NCBI GenBank assembly: GCA_902805975.1
Contig: CADCUT010000052.1
Span: forward strand, 1-46,005
DNA: 46,005 bases
Reading direction: 5' to 3'
Source: an uncultured Rubrobacteraceae bacterium
Lineage (GTDB): Bacteria > Actinomycetota > Rubrobacteria > Rubrobacterales > Rubrobacteraceae
Part shown: positions 1 through 7,465 of the stretch, in pieces
Numbering within the stretch: the first letter of the stretch is position 1
Layout: each line of letters starts with the position of its first letter
Translations under genes and position numbers: made by a program
Notes under the pieces: generated by a model
Databases searched by the model: none
What the model was told of the DNA's origin: nothing
The model's input: only the letters and a program-made list of their open reading frames with translations

Positions 1-74
1 CACGCGTTTTCTTTCCCGCGTTCGGCACTCTCGTCTTCCGAGTGCCAGCGGCGAGAGTATATTCCCGGGCGGGG

Positions 75-80
75 TACAAT
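75..80 (+). promoter_or_regulatory. -10 box of a predicted leaderless promoter
   Basis: TACAAT lies 6 bases before a GTG codon at 87, so transcription would begin on the start codon itself. No Shine-Dalgarno sequence precedes that GTG. The same geometry recurs at nine other genes in the window. No clear -35 hexamer is seen. Confidence 0.55.
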
Positions 81-86
81 TCAACG

Positions 87-332
87 GTGGGCATCTTCCG
101 AACAGACAGGATTCCGAGCCTCAGCAGGATCCCGGCGGAGCTTGGCCGGGAGCCGCGTCCCTGCGACCGCTGCGGCCACCGGACCGAGCATATCCTCTAT
201 CGGGTCCCGAAGAAGCTCGCGTTCGTGTACCTCAAGGACCACCCGAAAAACCTGCAAGCGACCTGTATAGAGTGCGCCCGCAGCACGGTGCTGACTGGCC
301 AGGACCGCGAGAGGGTGCTCGGGACGGACTAG
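87..332 (+). CDS. Small zinc-ribbon protein
   Basis: This 81-residue protein carries two CxxC pairs (CDRC near residue 28 and CIEC near residue 62) separated by about 30 residues, the spacing of a treble-clef or ribbon zinc site. The middle is basic and aromatic (YRVPKKLAFVYLKDH). The family is not recognised and no function is claimed; RNA or protein binding would be typical for such a small module. An in-frame ATG at 42 would add 15 residues, but the -10 box at 75-80 lies inside that extension and favours GTG at 87. It converges on the M23 peptidase gene. Confidence 0.7.
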   Translation: MGIFRTDRIPSLSRIPAELGREPRPCDRCGHRTEHILYRVPKKLAFVYLKDHPKNLQATCIECARSTVLTGQDRERVLGTD

Positions 333-401
333 ACCGCGGGCTTCGACGCATTGCATTGGCGGGACGCTTCGCGAGGTTCTTCGATGCCGGTACGGTTTTC
401 C

Positions 402-422
402 GGGCGGGTTTGAAACCCGCCC
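402..422. terminator. Perfect inverted repeat between convergent genes
   Basis: Two 10-base arms, GGGCGGGTTT and AAACCCGCCC, flank a single G. The element lies between the zinc-ribbon gene and the end of the M23 peptidase gene and could terminate both. There is no U-tract on either strand. CTACGGG follows directly; similar GC-rich palindromes occur as dispersed intergenic repeats in many genomes, so it may be a repeat copy rather than a dedicated terminator. Confidence 0.45.
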
Positions 423-466
423 CTACGGGTGGGTTGGGGACGTCAGGCGTCCCGGTTGGTCGTCTC

Positions 467-1936
467 TTATCGTCGCGCTCTCTGGGGGTCGCCGCCATTT
501 GGGTTGTGTTGCTCGTGCGTCTTCGCCTTGCGGTCCGCGGCGGGACGGGACGTTTCCTGCTGAGAGCCGGCCGTCTCTTCCGTTGAGGGATCGTAGTACT
601 GTCCTCTTGTGGGACCCTCGGGTGGCAGGGCGGGCTTCGGCGGGTCCTCTTCGCGCGGTTTGGGGTTAGGCGGGCCTTTCTCAGGCGGCTCCGGCTCTGG
701 CGTTGCATGGCCGTCCCCGCCGGCCTTGGGTCGCGTCGCTTCCCGATGGTTCGAATCCGGGCGGTCGGGTTTCGGCGCCTGCGGCCGGTCCCCGCCCGGG
801 CGTTTCGGAGGGGTTTCGTTGCGGGCTTTCTTCGGATTGGCGGGGTTGGGCGGCTTCTTTGCGGGGGCTTCCTTCCCCTGGTCGTTCTTATGGGTGACGC
901 GGACCGGCCGAGGGTTGTCGGAGCCGGTGTCGAGGTCCGGGCTTACGCCGTCGTGGGCGGAGGGGGTCGGTGGGCCGGTCCTCGGGGCCTCGCAGAAGCG
1001 GGCGTCCGACCCACCGGAGACGGCGCCGCCGTTCGACTTGATCCACTCCAGCAGCGGGTACGGGTTCATGGCGCCCGAGTCCGCCTCCTCCCTGTCGCCG
1101 GTCCCGTCGTACCAGCCGAGGTGGAGGTGGGGCGGGAAGAGGCCGCTGGTGCCCGGCGGGCCCTGTCCCGTGTCGCCGGCGTAGCCGACGACCTGCCCGG
1201 CGCTGACCCTGGTTCCGGTCTCGAGAGGGCTCTTTCGCTCCAGGTGGGCGTAGTAGAAGAGGTCGCCCGCCTCGACGGGGCCTATGGAGTAGTCGGCCCG
1301 GATCATCACCGCGTGGCCGCCTAAAGTGTTCCATCCATCGGCGTTGGAGCCGGCGACCGGCACGACGGTGCCGTCCGTTACGGCGTACTCGGGCACGCCC
1401 GACGGGGTCATGAGGTCCGTGCCCTCGTGGCCGCCCTGCGCGCGCGGCGCCCCCCAGGTGTCCTCATAGGAGGAGAAGAACTTTTGCTCCAGGGGGAAGA
1501 CGATCCTGCCCCCCTCGGGCGCGCCGCGCAGATCTCCGCACACGGGCCCGGAGTCCTCGGGCGTACCTCCGGGCGCACCCTCGTCTGCCGGACGGTAGAA
1601 GATAGGCGGCTCGGTCACGGGTGCCTCCCGCGCTACCTTTACGGGCTGGACCCGCTCCTCCCTCTCCGGTGCCGGAGGTCGGGGTTCGGCCGGTTCAGAA
1701 GTGTCCGCCACGCGCAGGGCCTCTTCGCTGGAGTCTTCGAAGGAGGAGATCTGGTCCTCCGTCCACTGCGTGATGGCCGGCTGCTCCGGCTCCTCGGACG
1801 CGCGGGATATGACGTCCGGTACCCGGGCGGTCAGCGAGCGGGCCTCGGCCCCGGTCTCGCCGAGTCGTACGAGGGCCGTCAGGACGGTAAGGACCAGGAA
1901 CAGGCAAGCGAGCCTCATCCAGCCGAACCGACGCAC
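467..1936 (-). CDS. Secreted or anchored M23 (LytM-like) metallopeptidase with Pro-rich tail
   Basis: This 489-residue protein has an N-terminal hydrophobic segment (RLACLFLVLTVLTALV) acting as signal peptide or anchor. An acidic linker follows, then an M23 domain at about residues 140-310. The zinc-site motifs are visible: HEGTD (HxxxD), YYAH and HLHLG. M23 enzymes cut peptidoglycan peptide cross-bridges, so it should act in the cell wall. About the last 160 residues are a low-complexity Pro/Glu/Lys tail, possibly a wall-spanning spacer. The GTG start is preceded by AAGGGGTGATG; an ATG 18 bases further in is an alternative. It lies 94 bases downstream of tsaD on the same strand and has no obvious own -10 box. 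Confidence 0.9.
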   Translation of the reverse strand: MRRFGWMRLACLFLVLTVLTALVRLGETGAEARSLTARVPDVISRASEEPEQPAITQWTEDQISSFEDSSEEALRVADTSEPAEPRPPAPEREERVQPVKVAREAPVTEPPIFYRPADEGAPGGTPEDSGPVCGDLRGAPEGGRIVFPLEQKFFSSYEDTWGAPRAQGGHEGTDLMTPSGVPEYAVTDGTVVPVAGSNADGWNTLGGHAVMIRADYSIGPVEAGDLFYYAHLERKSPLETGTRVSAGQVVGYAGDTGQGPPGTSGLFPPHLHLGWYDGTGDREEADSGAMNPYPLLEWIKSNGGAVSGGSDARFCEAPRTGPPTPSAHDGVSPDLDTGSDNPRPVRVTHKNDQGKEAPAKKPPNPANPKKARNETPPKRPGGDRPQAPKPDRPDSNHREATRPKAGGDGHATPEPEPPEKGPPNPKPREEDPPKPALPPEGPTRGQYYDPSTEETAGSQQETSRPAADRKAKTHEQHNPNGGDPQRARR

Positions 1937-2030
1937 CCATCACCCCTTTTCCAGATCCTCCGGCAAAAACGGGCTTCACTCTCACAGATCGTCCCCCACC
2001 CGTCAAGGACGCGAATTGCCCTGATGGGCC

Positions 2031-3017
2031 CTACACGCTCCGGGCGTTCAGGCCCAGGTAATCCGGGAAGGGTACGGCCTCCGAGAGCGGGGCCGCCGCC
2101 CCGATCATGGCCGCGTTGTCCGTGCAAAGCTCTGGTGACGGTATGACGAGCCGGAGCCCGCGAAGCCCGCACTCTTCTTCGAGGGTGCGGCGCAGGAGGC
2201 GGTTGGCAGCCACACCCCCGGCGACGACGACCGTGCTTGCTCGATGCGCCTCGGCGGCGCGCAGGAGCTTCCGGGAGAGGGCCTCAACGACGGCCAGCTC
2301 GTAGGCCGCCGCCAGGTGGGGTAGCTCCCGGCGCACCCCTTCCTCGTCCAGCGCCTTCAGCTTGTAGAGGAGGCTCGTCTTCAGGCCCGAGAAGCTGAAG
2401 TCCAGGTTGTCCCTGTTCTTGAGGCCGACGGGGAAGTCGTGTCGGGTCGCGTCGCCGCGCTCGGCGGTCTTCGAGATCTCCGGCCCCCCGGGGAAGCCGA
2501 GGCCGAGCATCCTGGCGCCCTTGTCCAGGGCCTCGCCCGCCGCGTCGTCCAGCGTCTCGCCGAGGAGGCTCATCCCGGCGGCGTCCACCGCGTAGAGCGC
2601 CGTGTGCCCGCCCGAGGCTATGAGGGCCACGAACGGCGGTTCCAGGTCCGGCTCTGTCAGGTACGCCGCCGCGACGTGGCCCTCCAGGTGGTCCACCGGA
2701 ATCAGGGGCAGCCCACGGGCGTAGGCAAGCCCCTTCGCCGCCGAGACGCCGACGAGGAGGGCCCCTATAAGGCCGGGCCTCACCGTGACCGCCACACCCG
2801 TAACGTCGTCGAGGCCTAGACCTGCGTCGGCGAGGGCCTTCTCGATCACCCCGTCCATCCGTTCGAGGTGGGCGCGGGAGGCGACCTCGGGGACGACGCC
2901 GCCGTAGCGGGCGTGCTCGGTCTGGGTGTGGACCACGTTCGAGAGCGCCCGGCGGCCGTCGGGCTCGACGACCGCGGCGCAGGTGTCGTCACAGGATGTC
3001 TCGATAGCGAGGATCAC
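2031..3017 (-). CDS. tsaD: tRNA N6-adenosine threonylcarbamoyltransferase TsaD
   Basis: TsaD transfers the threonylcarbamoyl group to A37 of ANN-decoding tRNAs, working with TsaB and TsaE, both encoded about 3 kb away on the same strand. The 328-residue product starts with the diagnostic ILAIETSCDDT and carries the metal-binding HLEGH motif near residue 110. It also has the ASGGHT, FPGGP and VAGGVAANR blocks of this ASKHA-fold family. The length is normal. The GTG at 3017 was chosen because the conserved N-terminus begins there and a TATAAC box stands 6 bases upstream. A longer reading from 3074 would add 19 non-conserved residues. Confidence 0.97.
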   Translation of the reverse strand: MILAIETSCDDTCAAVVEPDGRRALSNVVHTQTEHARYGGVVPEVASRAHLERMDGVIEKALADAGLGLDDVTGVAVTVRPGLIGALLVGVSAAKGLAYARGLPLIPVDHLEGHVAAAYLTEPDLEPPFVALIASGGHTALYAVDAAGMSLLGETLDDAAGEALDKGARMLGLGFPGGPEISKTAERGDATRHDFPVGLKNRDNLDFSFSGLKTSLLYKLKALDEEGVRRELPHLAAAYELAVVEALSRKLLRAAEAHRASTVVVAGGVAANRLLRRTLEEECGLRGLRLVIPSPELCTDNAAMIGAAAPLSEAVPFPDYLGLNARSV

Positions 3018-3023
3018 GGTGGG

Positions 3024-3029
3024 GTTATA
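3024..3029 (-). promoter_or_regulatory. -10 box of tsaD, predicted leaderless
   Basis: On the reverse strand TATAAC is followed by CCCACC and then the GTG start of tsaD. Transcription would start at or within a base of the GTG, leaving no room for a Shine-Dalgarno sequence. Confidence 0.6.
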
Positions 3030-3252
3030 GCACTCCCGGCCATACGTTCGCCTCGTGTCCAGGCGCCCACGCAAACCGTATGTTTATTGGCCCAGTGCCA
3101 AAGCCCCGAGAGCGGTAGCAGAACGTCGCGCAGAGGTCCACTCTCAGCCTCCGACGTGCGCAGAACTACTCTTATACGCAAATGGCAGTGCGGCGAGCTT
3201 CCAGAGGTTACCAACGGCGGTAACATGGAAACCAGCTCCTTGTCGAGTATGT

Positions 3253-3287
3253 GGAAGGGGCGGAGCCACAAAGACCCCACCCCTTCC
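3253..3287. terminator. Hairpin in the tsaD/beta-lactamase intergenic region
   Basis: GGAAGGGGCGG (3253-3263) pairs with CCACCCCTTCC (3277-3287) with one mismatch and a 13-base loop. It lies in the 355-base gap between the end of the beta-lactamase-like gene and tsaD, and is the only structure seen there; no convincing gene fills the gap. It may terminate the beta-lactamase transcript, though no U-tract follows. Confidence 0.4.
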
Positions 3288-3372
3288 AACCCTCAACCCT
3301 TGGGCCTCTAAGGGCTAGGCGTGTTTGACGAACGGAAGGGTAAGACCCTGCTAGATTGAGCTGGTTATCGGG

Positions 3373-4491
3373 TCATGTCATCTGGCCGTCGACCACCATC
3401 TCATGGATTTTCCGAACGGGATCCCACACGCCATCTTCCATGTTTGATAGGAGTGTGACGGCTATATCCTGCTCTGGGAAATACCGGATCAGGCCACTGA
3501 CGCCAACGTTTACCCCCTCTTTTTCAAAGCAGACGACCTTGCTCGCCTGATCAACGTAGAACCATAACCCGTACCCATACATCTCCGTCCAGGTATCCCA
3601 TGTTCGATGCACGACTTGAGGTGTGAGGAAGGCGCCGGTCAGTTCGGGCGAAAGGAGCTCCCCTGCCCTCACTGCCCGCAAGAATCGGTCCAGGTCGGCG
3701 ACCGTGACATGGGCGCCGCCATCCGGTGACCCGATCGGTGGGAAGGAGTAGATGTTCTTTTTCCAGTCCACGATGGTCCCGGTTGCGTCGCGAATCGGAT
3801 CGCATCCTTCGGCGACGTTATGGTTGACGCGGTCCATCCGGAAGAAACCGGAAGCGGTCATCCCCGCTGGGGCGAACACGTGAGCGCGGACGTAATCGCG
3901 GTACGTCATCCCGCTGATCGACTCGATCAGGAGGCCCAAGAGGACGTAGCCGCAGTTGCAATAGCGGCACCCTTGTCCTGGGAAGAAGTTGGCCGGCTTG
4001 TTTGCGAATTGGGGCAGGAAGTCGCGGGTTTCGACGACGGAGTAGTTGGGCTTCGTCTTCCACAGGTCTTCGTATCGTTCGCCCGCCTCTTCGTCGGCGT
4101 CGTCGCCTATGCCCGAGGTATGGGTTAGCAAGTGAAGAACGTTGACTTCCTTCGAGAGCGTCGTACCTTGCAGGCCCAAGCTCTCCACCACGGGAGTATC
4201 GAAGGCCAGCAGCCCTCTGTCGATCAGCTGTAACGTCGCGATTGCGGTAAAGAGTTTGGTAACCGACGCGGTATCGAAGCGCGTATCCAGGGTGTTGGGC
4301 ACGCGCCACGGGCGGCTGGCGTAACCGTAGGCGCGGGCGTACAACCGGGTTGCGCCTTGCGTGATGAGCACCGCGCCGGAGAACAGATCCTGGGCGGCTC
4401 GGCGCCTAAAATACTCGTCCAGTACATCGGTCCAACGCATGACGTCCTTCCCAAGCGCTCCATCGTGCTCCGTAACCTTCGACATCGCCAT
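3373..4491 (-). CDS. Serine beta-lactamase-like hydrolase (class C / PBP4* family)
   Basis: This is a beta-lactamase-fold serine hydrolase of about 372 residues. The catalytic SxxK is visible as TASVTKLF near residue 76 and the YxN element as YCN in CRYCNCGY. LLTHTSGI and PGQGCRYCNCGYVLLG are typical of the esterase / D-aminopeptidase / PBP4* branch. GGAHVTVADLDRF stands where the third (KTG/HxG) motif lies. No signal peptide is seen, so a cytoplasmic esterase or peptidase is as likely as antibiotic resistance. The start is uncertain: ATG codons at 4491, 4485 and 4440 all lack a good Shine-Dalgarno. Its GC is lower than its neighbours and it splits tsaD from the tsaB/tsaE operon, so it may be an acquired insertion. 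Confidence 0.88.
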   Translation of the reverse strand: MAMSKVTEHDGALGKDVMRWTDVLDEYFRRRAAQDLFSGAVLITQGATRLYARAYGYASRPWRVPNTLDTRFDTASVTKLFTAIATLQLIDRGLLAFDTPVVESLGLQGTTLSKEVNVLHLLTHTSGIGDDADEEAGERYEDLWKTKPNYSVVETRDFLPQFANKPANFFPGQGCRYCNCGYVLLGLLIESISGMTYRDYVRAHVFAPAGMTASGFFRMDRVNHNVAEGCDPIRDATGTIVDWKKNIYSFPPIGSPDGGAHVTVADLDRFLRAVRAGELLSPELTGAFLTPQVVHRTWDTWTEMYGYGLWFYVDQASKVVCFEKEGVNVGVSGLIRYFPEQDIAVTLLSNMEDGVWDPVRKIHEMVVDGQMT

Positions 4492-4707
4492 GGAGGAGAG
4501 CCGGGGGCTGCGGTGCCCCTTCGGACGATCGTAGCAATTACTAGCGCGTATTGCGTAGCCTGTCAGCCCGGACAAGACGAACTTCTAAGAACCCCCTCAG
4601 CAAGAATTTCGCAGAGGCCCAAAACGAACCTCTTGGAGATGAACCGGAGGCTGCCACAGCAGGCTACCTCGTCGGGTCGGCCTACCCGTGGCGGTCGGCG
4701 GGAGGAG

Positions 4708-4724
4708 AACGGATATACTCCGTT
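4708..4724 (+). promoter_or_regulatory. Palindrome covering a -10 box; possible operator
   Basis: The perfect inverted repeat AACGGA-TATAC-TCCGTT contains the -10 box TATACT (4714-4719), which is followed by 7 bases and then ATG at 4727. A repressor bound here would block transcription directly. No candidate regulator is adjacent. Confidence 0.5.
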
Positions 4725-4726
4725 CC

Positions 4727-4990
4727 ATGCGGCTGTACTCGTTGTTGTTTGGTCTGATCTCGCTGGTAGTGCTGGTGATGTTCTTTATCTACGTGATCCG
4801 GGGCCCGGTCGATCCCCTGATCGCGGGCGGCCTCTTCGTCTCTTTTCTGGCCTGCGCGGCCCCGGCCCTGCTCCTGCTGAAGCCCGCTGGCCAAACGTCC
4901 GAGGAGTTGAAGCGGCGCCAGGCGGCCCGCCGGGAGCGGGCGAGGCAACGGGGCTTTACGGACGACCCTCCGAAAGGTCGAGGGTCATGA
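4727..4990 (+). CDS. Small two-helix membrane protein
   Basis: This 87-residue protein has two predicted membrane helices at about residues 4-25 and 31-52, then a basic, probably cytoplasmic tail (SEELKRRQAARRERARQRG). The family is not recognised. The start is set by TATACT 7 bases upstream; an in-frame codon at 4688 would place that -10 box inside the gene. The 3' end overlaps the 3' end of rimI by 35 bases on the opposite strand. Confidence 0.75.
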   Translation: MRLYSLLFGLISLVVLVMFFIYVIRGPVDPLIAGGLFVSFLACAAPALLLLKPAGQTSEELKRRQAARRERARQRGFTDDPPKGRGS

Positions 4991-5429
4991 GCAGCGCGTC
5001 CTCGTCGCCGTAGTAGCGGGGCCTGCGGCCCGTCTCGCGGAAGCCTAGAGACTGGTAGAGGGTCCTCGCGGCCCGGTTTGTCGGGCGGACCTCGAGGTGG
5101 ACGAGTCGGGCGTCCGGGTAGGCGGAGAGGGCGCCCTGGATCATGGCCCGGGCGTGGCCGCGCCCGCGGTGTCCGGGACGCACGGCGACGTTGGTCACGT
5201 GCAGCTCGTCGAGGACGCTCCTCACCCCGATCTGCCCGATGACCTCATCCCCCTCCTCCAGGACCAGGTAGAGGCCGAACGGGCTCTCGATCTCGCTGCG
5301 CCAGATCGCCTCGCTCCACGGCTTCGGCAGCGAGGCCGCGTCTATCTCCATCACCGCCCCAAGGTCGGAGAGCCTCATCCGGCGCAGGAACGTCCCGGCG
5401 TCGGGCTCCCTCACGACGACCGGCCCCAC
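4956..5429 (-). CDS. rimI: Ribosomal-protein-alanine N-acetyltransferase RimI
   Basis: This 157-residue single-domain GNAT is placed directly after tsaB, the usual bacterial position of rimI. The acetyl-CoA-binding motif A is VTNVAVRPGHRGRGHARAM near residues 78-97, and the C-terminal NRAARTLYQSLGF block is typical. RimI acetylates the N-terminal alanine of ribosomal protein S18. The start overlaps the end of tsaB by 19 bases, implying translational coupling. It is the last gene of pspC-udg-tsaE-tsaB-rimI. Confidence 0.9.
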   Translation of the reverse strand: MGPVVVREPDAGTFLRRMRLSDLGAVMEIDAASLPKPWSEAIWRSEIESPFGLYLVLEEGDEVIGQIGVRSVLDELHVTNVAVRPGHRGRGHARAMIQGALSAYPDARLVHLEVRPTNRAARTLYQSLGFRETGRRPRYYGDEDALLMTLDLSEGRP

Positions 5430-6097
5430 GGGTTCAGATCTCGCCTGACCTCCGCGTCGGGCTCCCTGACGTAGATCGGAACGAGCTCCTCGGCGCTAAC
5501 CGGGGATAGATCGGCTGACATCACGTGCCCGACCGCCGAGACCCGGTTCAACATAGAGTCGTCCGGGGGTATGTGACCGAGGCGTTCGAGATCCTCCCTG
5601 TAACGGACCGCCCCGTCGCCGACGACGAGCGGGCCCCCGGCCGCGGCGAGCTCGGCCGGTTTCACGCAGATGACCTCGGTCGTCGGTCCGTCAGGGGAGA
5701 ACCGGCGGGCGAACACCTCCCCCCTCCTGGCGTCGAGGACGGCGAGCACGTCCGGCCGGCAGGCGAGGGCGGGGGCGGCGAGGGCGTCTAGGCTGGAGTT
5801 TTTGGCCAGCGGCGAGCCCGTGCCGAGGGCGAGGGCGCGGGCCGTGGCCGCGGCGATGCGGATGCCGGTGAAGGTTCCGGGGCCGACCCCGCAGAGTACG
5901 CGGTCCACCGAGGAGAGCCTCTCGCCCGCGAGGCCAAGGGCGGCGTGGACGGCCGGGAGCAGGACTTCTGAGGCGCTTCCGGAAGGCTTGTTGGAGGGAA
6001 CGGAGATCTCGGCCAGCACCCCGCGCCGGCCGGCTTCGGCCCTGGCGAGGGCTACGGTCGTCACGGAGGTCGAAGCGTCGAGCGCGAGGATCAGCAC
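5411..6097 (-). CDS. tsaB: t6A biosynthesis protein TsaB
   Basis: TsaB is the non-catalytic ASKHA-fold partner of TsaD in t6A synthesis. The 228-residue product begins VLILALDAST and contains the signature GVGPGTFTGIRIAAATARALA near residues 70-90 and VLDARRGEVFA near residue 122. The GTG at 6097 was chosen because the conserved N-terminus starts there and it overlaps the last 7 bases of tsaE, as expected for coupled genes. A longer reading from 6214 would add residues that are only an out-of-frame copy of tsaE. Confidence 0.95.
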   Translation of the reverse strand: MLILALDASTSVTTVALARAEAGRRGVLAEISVPSNKPSGSASEVLLPAVHAALGLAGERLSSVDRVLCGVGPGTFTGIRIAAATARALALGTGSPLAKNSSLDALAAPALACRPDVLAVLDARRGEVFARRFSPDGPTTEVICVKPAELAAAGGPLVVGDGAVRYREDLERLGHIPPDDSMLNRVSAVGHVMSADLSPVSAEELVPIYVREPDAEVRRDLNPWGRSS

Positions 6098-6540
6098 GCC
6101 GGCAACCGTCCCGCGACGGGACCGCTTACCTCCGCCCGACGGGTCGCCGGGGTCTCGTGGCGGAGGCGTATGACGGTCGGCTCTTCTATGGCTTCCAGGG
6201 CAGGCTCGGCCCACTCTATGAACGTCACGGCGTCGGGGCCGAGGTAGTCGTCGATCTCCAGTACGTCCGGCGCCTCGATCCCCTCAAGCCGGTAGAGGTC
6301 GAGGTGGTTTACCGTCACCGGGTGCCCGCCGAGGTTCCCCTCGTAGCCGCGGGCGAACTGGTAGGTCGGGCTCGTCACCCGCTCGCGGACGCCGAGAGCC
6401 CTGGCGGCGGCCCGGACGAAGGTGGTCTTTCCGGCGCCGACCTCACCCGATAGGACGACGACGTCGCCGGGTTCTAGCTTGCCGGCCACGCGGGAGGCGA
6501 GGTCCTCAAGGGCGCCCTCGTCGAGCCCGTCCAGCTCCAC
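6091..6540 (-). CDS. tsaE: t6A biosynthesis ATPase TsaE
   Basis: TsaE is the small P-loop ATPase that activates the TsaB-TsaD complex. The 149-residue product has Walker A GEVGAGKTT near residue 32, SPTYQFA, the HLDLYRL block and FIEWAE near residue 109, all family hallmarks. The start is GTG with TAGGGG placed 7 bases upstream. It begins 10 bases after the uracil-DNA glycosylase gene and overlaps tsaB. Confidence 0.96.
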   Translation of the reverse strand: MELDGLDEGALEDLASRVAGKLEPGDVVVLSGEVGAGKTTFVRAAARALGVRERVTSPTYQFARGYEGNLGGHPVTVNHLDLYRLEGIEAPDVLEIDDYLGPDAVTFIEWAEPALEAIEEPTVIRLRHETPATRRAEVSGPVAGRLPAC

Positions 6541-6550
6541 CTTCCGGCCC

Positions 6551-7177
6551 CTACCAGAGCCCGGGCTGCAGCGGCTCCGGCTCGGCGGAGCGGGTGACGT
6601 TCAGGGTCTCGTAGGTGGAGGGGCGTTCGGCTTCGAGGAGCTCCGGCAGCCGGGAGAAGTCCGAGATAAGGAGCGCCCGGTCGGCCGGGGTGTAGAGGGC
6701 GCGGGAGAGGGAGAGCGTCGGGAAGACGTAGCGGCCGTCAAGGGGGATGGCCCGGCCCCGGATGCGAGCGGCCGACTCCTTTCTTCCCGTGAGCACCCGG
6801 CTCGCGAGGTCCCCCATCGCGACCACGACCAGCGGGTCCACGGCGGCGAGCTGGGAGAGCAGGTACGGCCGGCAGGAGCTGACCTCAGAGGGCTTGGGCG
6901 GCCGGTGCGGATTGCCCGGCGGCCGGCACTTGACGAGCGTCGTCAGGTAGGCCCTGTCGCGACCGACGCCGACAGAGTCGAGCAGCCGGTCGAGGAGCAT
7001 CCCGGAGGCGCCCATAAAGGGCTTCCCCTGGGCGTCCTCGTTAAAGCCCGGCGCCTCGCCGACGACGAAGAGGCCGGCGTTGAGCGGCCCCTCGCCGAAG
7101 ACGACCCGCGTCCTCGACTGGCACAGGCCGCACTTCGTGCAGCCCAACGCCTCCTTCTGGGCCTCCGCGAACTCCAA
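6551..7177 (-). CDS. Family 4 uracil-DNA glycosylase, atypical second motif
   Basis: This is a 208-residue Fe-S uracil-DNA glycosylase that would remove uracil from DNA. Cysteines near residues 13, 16, 84 and 102 match the 4Fe-4S ligands of the family. The water-activating motif GEAPGFNED near residue 40 and KPFMG are intact. The second active-site motif, normally with His-Pro (as in YHPAAL), reads FPTLSLSRAL near residue 152, so the histidine is replaced by serine and the proline by leucine. The TTG at 7177 was chosen because it begins the conserved N-terminus 4 bases after pspC; a TTG at 7216 would overlap pspC by 35 bases. Confidence 0.9.
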   Translation of the reverse strand: MEFAEAQKEALGCTKCGLCQSRTRVVFGEGPLNAGLFVVGEAPGFNEDAQGKPFMGASGMLLDRLLDSVGVGRDRAYLTTLVKCRPPGNPHRPPKPSEVSSCRPYLLSQLAAVDPLVVVAMGDLASRVLTGRKESAARIRGRAIPLDGRYVFPTLSLSRALYTPADRALLISDFSRLPELLEAERPSTYETLNVTRSAEPEPLQPGLW

Positions 7178-7181
7178 ATCC

Positions 7182-7382
7182 CTAGAGCTCGTCGCTCTCT
7201 GGAAGAGTAAAACCAAGAATGACGTAGACGGCGAGCACCGGGATGAGGCTGAAACCGGGGATCACGATAGCGAGCACGGCCGTCACCAGCCGCACCACGT
7301 TCGAGTTCCACCCCTGTTGCCGGGCCAGCCCACCGCACACGCCGAACACCCAGCGGTCCCTCTTTGCCCTCTGGAAACGCAA
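7182..7382 (-). CDS. PspC-domain membrane protein
   Basis: This 66-residue protein consists of a single PspC domain: a basic N-terminus (RAKRDRWVFGVCGGLARQQGW) and a hydrophobic segment (LVTAVLAIVIPGFSLIPVLAVYVILGF). PspC proteins sit in the inner membrane and take part in envelope-stress signalling. The start is TTG, supported by GGAGGTAAGG just upstream. It heads the operon with udg, tsaE, tsaB and rimI. A TATAGAAT sequence about 50 bases upstream of the start could be its -10 region. Confidence 0.88.
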   Translation of the reverse strand: MRFQRAKRDRWVFGVCGGLARQQGWNSNVVRLVTAVLAIVIPGFSLIPVLAVYVILGFTLPESDEL

Positions 7383-7465
7383 GACCTTACCTCCCCGGCC
7401 CCGAAAGGCCGCCGTTCGTGTGCCCGGATTCTATAGCACGCCGACTCAGCCGGCTTGCCCGCCCG

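Noticed and set aside
748-758. GGTTCGAATCC, the consensus of a tRNA T-loop
   Set aside because: The flanking bases do not form a T-stem, no acceptor or anticodon arm surrounds it, and it lies in the coding tail of the M23 peptidase.
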